Below, piece by piece: positions 56,062-64,000 of a stretch of 64,000 nucleotides of DNA. The notes beneath the pieces were generated by a model that did not search any database, had not been told where the DNA came from, and saw only the letters and a program-made list of their open reading frames with translations. The stretch covers positions 25,878,412-25,942,411 of the forward strand of contig CM060121.1 of the NCBI GenBank assembly GCA_030522415.1. The letters run 5' to 3'. Each line of letters starts with the position of its first letter. The stretch's first letter is position 1. Source of the stretch: Channallabes apus (Eukaryota > Chordata > Actinopteri > Siluriformes > Clariidae). The position numbers were made by a program, and so were the translations under genes.

Positions 56062-56395
56062 CCTCCCTGCAGCATGCCTAATGCACGTTCACGCAGATGA
56101 GCAGGGACCCTGGACATCTTTCTTTGGGTGTTTTTCACAGTCGGTAGACAAGTCTCTTTAGTGTCCTGCGTTTTTAGAACTGTGACCTTAAATGCCTACT
56201 TTCTGTAAGCTGTTAAGGTCTTAACGACCATTCCACAGGTGCATGTTAATTAATTGATTATGGTTAATTGAACATGCATGGAAAACATTGTTTAAACCCT
56301 TTACAATGAAGATCTGTAAAGTTATTTGGATTTTTACAACATTATTGTTGAAATACACAGTCCTGAAAATGGGGCGTTTCTTTTTCAGTATATAT
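56062..56395 (-). mobile_element. Tc1-like 5' fragment (family T7)
   Basis: The minus strand carries KMSRVPAHLRERALGMLQGG (56068-56127), the N-terminus of a Tc1 transposase, preceded by a non-coding stretch and a terminus near 56345-56390 (GTCCTGAAAATGGGGCGTTT). It is truncated right after the first helix. Confidence 0.6.
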
Positions 56396-56929
56396 CCGAT
56401 TTCCTACAGTTACAAAGACAGGTTAGCAGGTTAGACTAATTGGTGTTCCCAAATTTCCCCCTAGTATGTGAATGACAATCAGGCACCGAGCTGGCAACCA
56501 AACCTCTTGGACAGAATGTGTAGTATCCACCCATCCGGCACACTGACAGACCTACACGTTTTTTTTATGGATATTTTTCTAGACCTGTCACAGATTACCT
56601 CCTAGATTTCATTCAAATGCAGTACAACTAACATTTTATACAAGTACAAGTACTTCTGCAAGTTACCTTACATGCAAAACCTTTTTACATTTATGATGTC
56701 ATACATGCATTAAAACAAGCCTTTTTTTTGGTAAGGCATGTTCAAGTCAAACGGGATATGATGAAATGTGAAATCTTCAGCAAATCCACACAATCATGGG
56801 GATAACTGCTACGACCCTGTTGCATGTTCATGTTGTACATAATTCTGTATCTTGGAATAACTCTTGGGAAGGAGTTTGTGCAATATTATGCAGCATTGGA
56901 ACAAGACAAGGAACAAGACAATTGCCTTA

Positions 56930-57335
56930 TCTCCAGGGTGTGTGTTCGATTCACGCAGTGTTTGCATGTTCTCCTTGTGCTTGGTGGGTTTCCTCCGGGT
57001 ACTCTGAATTCCTCTCATAGTCCGATGACATGAAGATTAGGCATTCCCAAATTGCTCATAGTATGTGTGGCAGGAGTAGATCAGTGGTTAAGGCATTGGA
57101 CTACTGATTGGAAGGTCCTAGGATCAGAAGTTCAGCACCACTAAGTTAACAATGAGATAACAACAACAGTCACTCTGGATAAGGGCATCTGCAAAATCCC
57201 AAAAATGTAATGTAATGTGGGTGTGTCCTGCATTGTATTTTACCCCACCTCATGCCCTAAGTCTCCTGAGATAGGCTTCAAGGCCACCACGACCTTGTAC
57301 ACCGAATAAGCAGTATAGGAATTAATGAGTGGAAA
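56930..57335 (+). repeat. SINE family A interrupted by a SINE family B variant
   Basis: The SINE A head and middle (TCTCCAGGGTGTGTGTTCGA to ATTGCTCATAGTATGTG) are followed by a B-type SINE (57065-57215: GTAGATCAGTGGTTAAGGCA, GGATAAGGGCATCTGCAAAA), then the SINE A tail resumes (CCTAAGTCTCCTGAGATAGG, AGCAGTATAGGAATTAATGA). The B element is therefore the younger insertion. Confidence 0.75.
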
Positions 57336-58535
57336 AGGACAAATACTTAAAGTACGTCTTTATCGAGTATTTTTCTCTGAAACCATGTTTCACAAATTTA
57401 AAGCTTGTCACATTGGCATAGGCAAGAGATTCATTATTTGTCCATCTGCTATCAGACAAGACAAGGAAAATCTGTAGCTGATATGGACGTCCCCTTTTAA
57501 TTAATTATACAAAACAAGTCCTTCCATTTAATTCTGAGAAAATCAGAGGCTCTCGAATGTATCCTTGGTAATATTGTGCCAGTCTTTATTCTTTTTTTTT
57601 GGTATGTCTCTTAAACCCCCGAGTCAGTCCATCAGCATTTTACTTGGCTCTAGTGCATTTAGGATGAAATCTGATTAAAGAATTGCCACCATCCAAAAAA
57701 AAAAAAAAAAAAAAAAAAACCCAAGGCTGAAGACTGAAAATTGGATTACATTGATCCTATGAAGAGTAAAATGATCACTGGCCAAAAACACACCCCACCC
57801 CATGTCAGTCTGCTCCCATTATGAGCCATGAGGCAGTACGAGGACAGCTCTCTGGTGACACTTATAAAGAATTCCTATTGGTTATGAAACTCTAATGCTC
57901 TAGGCATTCTTCCCGAGCTTGTTCAGCACATATGGCACACAGAGGCCCCTGGGCACCTCGCAGTCCTGCTGTGTCTCTGTTTCCGCCTTGCCTCTCCTGA
58001 TCTCTACATATAACAAATATCTCTGGCATCTTCCCTTTCATCATTTACTCTCTCTTTTGCAAACATGCCATCTCAAGGTGACAAAGGGAGAGCAGATGGA
58101 GACAAGTCTGAAGAAGAACAGAGATGCCTTGAGAAGACTTGCGTGTTTAGGAAGGAGACGCTGCCAAATGAAATCAATCAGTTAATCAGTTCGTCTATTG
58201 GAGGAAAAGAGCCTTGCAGTCTGTTATCTGAGACGGTACAAAAGATTTTGCGAACATGTCCAACTTTCACGTAGTTGAACTGATAATTCTGTAGCAATAA
58301 ACTCAGCAAAATACATTACACAGCACTAATTAACATTTCTTTGATTTTGAGGTTTATATTTCATTTGTTGTGAAGACAAACCTCTTTAGAAATCTTGTTA
58401 ATGTAGCAGAATAATATTGTTGAATACGAAGGTCGTTCAAGTCAAACTAAGACTTGTGATGCAATTTCTCATGAATAAAGGCATCCTGGCTTCATGGAGA
58501 GCTGCTATGCTGATGTTGAATCTGGTGAGCTCTTT
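57336..58535. other. Intergenic; one short open frame of unknown status
   Basis: A 25-base A run is at 57695-57719. An open frame at 58065-58274 (69 residues, starts MPSQGDKGRADGDK, ends RTCPTFT) is hydrophilic and Cys-containing, with less skewed composition than its surroundings. I do not recognise it and see no splice or promoter support. A mariner terminal motif occurs at 58430-58450. Confidence 0.25.
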
Positions 58536-58769
58536 TGGCGCTTTTCCACTGCATAGTACGGCACGACAGTGATGGCCATCTTCCTGGCTTGGAACAATCC
58601 ACTAAGCTCCAGGCTGACACCGAAGCAGCAGAGGTTGGCGGGTTGACAACCGGGTCTGCCCAGTTTGAGGAAGGAGGAGGCCATCCATTCAGCTGACCTG
58701 TATGGGCCTATTACCCAAGACAACTGGATGGGACTTATAACCCATATCTGCCAGCTTCACAGTTTTCTA

Positions 58770-60384
58770 CAACCCCTGGCAAAAAGTATGGAATCACTCC
58801 TCTCAGAAGATGTTCATTCAAATGTTCACAAATGCCACAAAACTATTTTCACTCAACAATCCAAACTTCTGAATATATAAAACACTTTAAAAAAAAACAA
58901 AGAAAGATAACTATAGTCAATGACAACTGTTTTGACAACTCAAACAGAGGAAAAAAATATGGAATCACACAAATCTGAGGAAAACAATATGGAATCACCA
59001 TGCACTTTGCATTTCTAAAACAAATACCTGTATCTGATTACAACTGCTAATTAGTCTACAGTTTAAAAAGAGTGCTTGCACACATTAGGGATGTGTTGAA
59101 CCAAGATAATTGACATAACTCATAGCTCCAACACGAGAGATGTCAGTTGAAACAAAGGAGAGAATTATCAAACTTCTTGAAGAAGGTAAATCTTCATGGA
59201 ATGTTGCAAAAGATGTTGGTTGTTCCCAGTCAGCTGTGTCTAAAATCTGGACCAAGTACAAATCAAATGGAAAGGTTGTAAAAGGGAAGCGTACTGGTAG
59301 ACCAAGAAAGACATCAAAGCGCCAAGACAGAAAACTTAAAGCAATATGCCTTGAAAACAGAAAATGCACAACAAAACAAATGAGGAACAAATGGGCAGAA
59401 AGTGGAGTCAATGTCTGTGAGCGGACAGTAAGAAATCGCCTAAAAGAAATGGGATTTACATACAGAAAAGCCAAAAGAAAACCATCATTAACATCTAAAC
59501 AGAAAAAAACAAGGGTTCAGTGGGCTAAAGAAAGACAATCTTGGACTGCGGATGACTGGATGAGAGTTAGATTCAGTGATGAATCACGAATCTGCATTGC
59601 GCAGGGTGATGATGCTGGAACTTTTGTTTGGTGCCGTTCCAATGAAATTCATAAAGATAACTGCCTGAAGAAAACATGCAAATTTCCACCATCATTATTG
59701 ATATGTGGTTGTATGTCAGGTAAAGGTATGGGAGACATGACAGTCATTACATCTTCTATAAATGCACAAGTTTATGTTGAGATTTTGGACACTTTTCTTA
59801 TTCCATCAATTGAAAGGATGTTTGGTGATGGTAGCATCATTTTTCAGGATGATAATGCATCGTGCCATAGGGCAAAATCTGTGAAAACATTCCTACAGGA
59901 AATACATATAATGTCAATGGCATGGCCTGCAAATAGTCCGGACCTTAATCCAATTGAAAATCTGTGGTGGAAATGAAAGAAAATGGTCCAGGACACGGCT
60001 CCAACCTGCAAAGCTGATCTGGCAACTGCAATAAGACAAAGCTGGAGACAGACTGATGAAGTATACTGTTGGACATTAGTTAAATCCATGCCTCAGAGAA
60101 TTCAAGCTGTTATAAAAGCCAGAGGTGGTGCAACAAAGTACAAGTAGTGTTTTTATTTGGTGATTCCATATTTTTTCCCTCTGTTTGAGTTGTCAAAACA
60201 GTTGTCATTGACTATAGTTATCTTTCTTTGTTTTTTTTTTAAAGTGTTTTATACATTCAGAAGTTTGGATTGTTGAGTGAAAATAGTTTTGTAGCATGTA
60301 TGTGCTTGTTTTTATTTCTACACAATTAAACATTTGAATGAACATCTTCTGAGAGGGTGATTCCATAATTTTTGCCAGGGGTTG
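58770..60384 (+). mobile_element. Tc1-like transposon (1,615 bp) with long IR/DR ends
   Basis: Termini CAACCCCTGGCAAAAAGTAT and the inverse ending TTGCCAGGGGTTG are flanked by TA (58768-58769 and 60385-60386). The inverted repeats are about 215 bases. TATGGAATCAC occurs at the outer end and again twice near the inner end (58944 and 58987 area), and its inverse GTGATTCCATA mirrors this at 60167 and 60359, the repeated transposase-binding sites of IR/DR-type elements. The right arm has an extra insert of about 35 bases near 60295-60330. Confidence 0.95.
59140..60147 (+). pseudogene. Tc1-like transposase, one internal stop
   Basis: 336 codons from ATG 59140 to TAG 60145-60147. The start MSVETKERIIKLLEEGKSSW is followed by helix-turn-helix GCSQSAVSKIWTKYKSNGK and the GRPRKTSKR linker (residues 53-61). 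The catalytic domain has RFSDESR (first Asp), FQDDNASCHRAK (second Asp) and NSPDLNPIENLWW (Glu), DD34E. The only visible lesion is TGA at 59974-59976, a few residues after the catalytic Glu, so a 278-residue product would keep all three acidic residues but lose about 57 C-terminal residues. Confidence 0.95.
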
Positions 60385-60386
60385 TA

Positions 60387-62229
60387 ATTCCGATGGAGGT
60401 TGGAGTACCTTCTCCAGGATACAAGCCTAGAAATGAAGTATGGCATTGCTGGGTTGCTCAGTCATCAGGATCCCTCTTTTCAGTCCTAAGGAAGGAGTTC
60501 ATCAAAATCTAGAGTTGATGTTTGGCCGGAACAGTGATACCAACCTGCCTTTGAGGCAAATCTCCACATTTGTAAAGTTTACACCTTTACACATGGCTAT
60601 GGATGCAGCTCATCCACCCATTGGCACATTTTAAACACCACCCCCTTTATGTGGTGTACCAGGCTGTGGCACTTGTCTGTGTGAGCCAGCACATAAAAGA
60701 TGAAGATGAATGAGAACCAGTGTTGACTGTCCCTTCAAAAACGGTGCCCCCTACATCCTAGAATTATCCCAGATGAAGATGGTTAGTTCTCTTAATGTAT
60801 TTTTCCAGCCCTCTAGTTATTAACAGCATACAAACTGTAAAATGCAGGTTAAAAAAAAAAAAAGTTAGAACTTTTAGTTTAGAATATTAACTGTTCAGAG
60901 AAACTCTCTTTTTAAAGTGTACTTTTTGCTGTCCTTTGATTTGCACCCTCTGTGAGCTTTAAATTTAGGGGGAATAATATTTAACTATTATAGCTACATG
61001 TGGACATTTGGAATGTCAAGGATAAACCTAGTGAGGCTAGAAAGCAGAAATTATGTCTCATGTGGAATGAAGGCTTTTCACTGGTGATAGCTTTGAGAAA
61101 TGTTAAGACTGATGCAGAGGCACTGCTGGGAAGCTGTCAGCAAATCTTCCCAAGAGTAGCTGAATGAGTGATCTCTTGAAACCGCATTTAGATGTCATAT
61201 TCATCGATCCTATTAATAAGACATCATTCATTTGACTCATTTTGATAGATTGCACTGTAATTTAATCTACCACTCCATACTGTCTCCTGACAGTCTGCCA
61301 CAAAAGGTTTACCCTGTTTAATCAGCAGAAAGTGACTCAAAATGCTTGTGAATTACTTTGTACAGCAGTTGTCTTGTGTTCGGCCACCACAGATATATTA
61401 AAAAGTATTGCAAATAAGTCTTTAGATAGACATAATTTCACTTGAGCTCTGACAGCTAAAATAAGGTATCTGCCAAGTATGGAAGGCATATTCTGTTTGG
61501 ATTTTAAACCAAGAGCCTCTTCTCTTATCATCCAGACTAGCATAACTTTGTATGATTATATTTTCTTTTTTTTTGACAAATGAGTCTAAACAAAGCAGCT
61601 TTTTTTTCAGGATACTATTTGAAAAGGAATTACAACAAATTACAGTATAATATGGAATATTCATTGTCCAGCATTATAAATAAAAAGGAAACTGAAGAAG
61701 GAAAGGTTGAGAGTGAAAGAAGATAAAGTAGATGATAGAGGAAAAACTAAAAAGGAAACAGAAAAAGGAGAAAAAGGATGATGGAGTACATGAGGAGCTT
61801 GATGCCAGTGGTGGAAACAGGGATGAAACAACACATCTAGCCTAATTTGGTTGACAGCGATACCCTTAAAATATACTTCAAACAGGAAGGAAACAGTTGA
61901 AGAAAAGTTAAGTTTTTGAGACATCTATGAATCATGGTTTTTAAGCCTTGAGGGGCCTCAGTGTCATGGTGTGTGTATGTTCCAGGAGAATAAACGTACT
62001 GCAAGCAAGAAGGACTTCATGGGGCTTAAGCAAAATATGAAGCAGGAAGAACTAAACTGATAAGTAAGGACTAACATGACAGAGCAATCCATCCATACAG
62101 CCATCCAACTGATTGATCCATCTATCTATCAAGACAGCAATACAGACAGGTTTACTGTCTGTGTAAATCAACGATGGGGTTCTGCAGTAGTACGTAACAG
62201 CAATATATGAATTATTTTCTCTCTTACAC
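60387..62229. other. Intergenic between eftud2 and gjc1 promoter zone, no gene recognised
   Basis: No exon of higd1-type or other genes was recognised here, although a small gene lies between these two loci in human. AT-rich with purine-rich 61678-61790. Confidence 0.35.
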
Positions 62230-62953
62230 CACAGGAACTCAATGAAGGTTTATTTATTAAAAACATGGCATCTCATACGTTCAATCCTTCCATAAAATGA
62301 TAACACAAAAACAGGTACAGTATGTTAATTTAAACCTCAGTCAATGAACTATTGTCAGATTTATATTTTGGTAGAAATTTATGTCAACTAAGGATTAGAT
62401 TTTACGAAGTGTGTCAACAATTCATGAACCTACTGGGTTTTTTTAATTTCCTTCTGCACAGTGACACAAAGTGAAGCCCATGAGTCCATTATTCCTTTAA
62501 AACAAAGCACTAAGTACACATTTCAGCACTTGTACAACCACCATAAAAATTCCAAAAGACACGAAAGACATGTTTCTCAACATTTTACTGTACAAAATCT
62601 TCTTGTACTCAGATATAAAAAATATAAACACACAGTTATCAGTGTGACACAAACTGTTTTTGATGGGGAAACTGTTTCCCTGTACAAAACATTAATCAAA
62701 AAACAGACATGACAAAAAGTTACAAGCATAATGTAAATTAATTGCTCACAATCATATCTCACAATATGACTGCCTTCTTTATGTGTCAAGCTAAGCCAAA
62801 AACAAAAAGAGAGAATTCTGTCCCGCACTAGAACATGGCCTAATGCTGGCATTGGGGAAGGGAGTATTAAACAGTATCTGTGGTGAGTCTCATTGCCGAA
62901 TGTGGGGTGGAACAGCACAGGGTGAAGCCAATAATTGAACCTGTTCTTTTCTG
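62230..62953 (-). other. eftud2: Probable 3'UTR of eftud2
   Basis: It runs from the eftud2 stop to a minus-strand AATAAATAAA (plus TTTATTTATT at about 62249-62258). The stretch is free of recognised transposons. The end is inferred from the signal only. Confidence 0.5.
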
Positions 62954-63103
<150 letters not shown>

Positions 63104-63159
63104 TCATGGTATTGCTCCTGTATAAGGCAGAGACCTTATGAAATGTCCAATCAACATCT

Positions 63160-63750
63160 ACCAGGGGTGTTTCAAGTCAACCCAGGCCTTTCATAGTGCA
63201 GTGTAACAGAACAATGTTATAAGCTATATAATCCCCTGCTACACTAATGCATGTATCCCAGAGTTTACTAGTGGTTGGATACAATCAAAGTAGAAAGTTC
63301 TCTCAGTACACCAGAGACATGATCAGATTGCATGGTTTCCATCTGTAACGTTGGTCTCCCAGGTACTCCTTTAATGAGAACATGCAGAAATGGTTTGGAT
63401 TGAGATCAGGACTGTACGGAGGATAAGGCAATAACCTCCAGCTAACTTCCTGTTCCTTTAGTGAATGTTTGTGTGTATAGTTCCCACAGACAGATAAGTC
63501 TCTCCTGCAGGTTATCCATCGAGGCGTTCCACTCACTGAATGTTCACAGGAATGATTGCAGCGGGCTCCGAGCCATCTTGGCCCAGAGCGTCATTCACAG
63601 ATGTACGGCCTTCTTTAAAACATTTGCATCATTCAAATGTTTTACTGCGGCTAAGAGTCTCATCATCGTACAGCACTTGAAGTCTTCTGTAAATCAGTTT
63701 TACACTTTCATTAATGAGAAATTAATTAATCACGAACCCCGGTTTGACTT
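63160..63750 (-). mobile_element. Mariner-like transposon relic (family R) in the last eftud2 intron
   Basis: The ends GTTTCAAGTCAACCCAGGC (63167) and its counterpart CCCCGGTTTGACTTG near 63737-63751 form inverted termini. The minus strand carries YPPYSPDLNPNHFCMFSLKEYLG (63345-63415), the catalytic third-acid block of mariner-type transposases, here with Asn-His where an acidic residue is expected. Upstream frames are broken. Sits just beyond the last eftud2 exon. Confidence 0.65.
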
Positions 63751-64000
63751 GTATGCCTTTTGTAATAAACAAAAGAAGGAGAGAAAGGCAAAACTTAAAA
63801 AAAAAAAAAAAAAAAGTAGAAAAGTGGGGGGAAAAGTAAAAAAAAAAAAAAAAGATCATGATAAAGGAACATGTAGAGCTTGAGGGCAAATTGCAAAAAA
63901 AAAAAAAAAAAAAAAAAAAAAGTCAAGTCTAGTCCTTGTTACTAATAATAAAATATGCTCTAAACAGGAAGGATTATGAGAAAGACTATTTCAGACATTT
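63751..64000. repeat. Repeated poly(A) tracts
   Basis: Runs of A (about 19, 14 and 26 bases) at 63797-63815, 63840-63853 and 63896-63921 in eftud2 intron sequence. The apparent Lys-rich open frame over them is an artefact. Confidence 0.8.

Noticed and set aside
63461..63883. 140-residue plus-strand frame ending in Lys-rich tail
   Set aside because: It overlaps a mariner relic on the other strand and poly(A) tracts.

Overview
This window is vertebrate nuclear DNA, almost certainly from a ray-finned (teleost) fish. Introns have GT/AG boundaries, most of the sequence is non-coding, and AT-rich simple repeats are abundant. The interspersed repeats are typical of teleosts: Tc1/mariner transposons, tRNA-headed SINEs with a GAAT tail, and an L2/CR1-type LINE. 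A catfish-like genome is plausible from the repeat style, but I cannot prove it from sequence alone. Nothing is prokaryotic: there are no operons, ribosome binding sites or CRISPR arrays.

Three host genes are supported. (1) On the + strand, nine phase-compatible exons between 2107 and 7679 encode the stem and complete catalytic domain of an alpha-2,8-sialyltransferase of the ST8Sia family, in the mono-sialyl-like (ST8SIA1/5/6) subgroup. The first exon, with the transmembrane anchor, is not in view. (2) On the - strand, 21925-23352 is a complete one-exon connexin 45 type gap junction protein (gjc1). A CpG-rich block with a consensus minus-strand donor at 54923 is a good candidate for its 5' non-coding first exon, about 31 kb upstream. 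(3) On the - strand, 62954-63049 is the last coding exon of eftud2, the U5 snRNP GTPase. In human, EFTUD2 and GJC1 are near neighbours on the same strand (17q21.31), so the arrangement is conserved synteny and supports both names.

The rest is repeat. From left to right: an LTR-retroelement edge (1-352); the sialyltransferase with intronic relics (2.1-7.7 kb); SINEs and a Tc1 relic (8-10.9 kb); a near full-length dead L2 LINE on the - strand (11.1-15.2 kb); a Gypsy-class relic with integrase ahead of reverse transcriptase (16.1-17.1 kb); LTR-like and MITE-like blocks (17.9-19.1 kb); gjc1 (21.9-23.4 kb); the putative gjc1 intron 1 (23.4-54.9 kb); and the eftud2 upstream neighbour zone with Tc1 and mariner elements (55.6-63.7 kb). 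The intron carries a 32-bp satellite of about 71 units (32.92-36.80 kb) split by a Tc1 element, a second Tc1 element nested in a SINE (46.4-47.6 kb), several decayed transposons and many microsatellites.

The most unusual signals are: four frame-neutral stem mini-exons in the sialyltransferase, at least two of which look tandemly duplicated; the higher-order structured 32-bp satellite with its precise Tc1 insertion; three nearly complete Tc1 elements each carrying only one or two lesions; the integrase-before-RT Gypsy relic; and a 23-bp-arm hairpin in a sialyltransferase intron.
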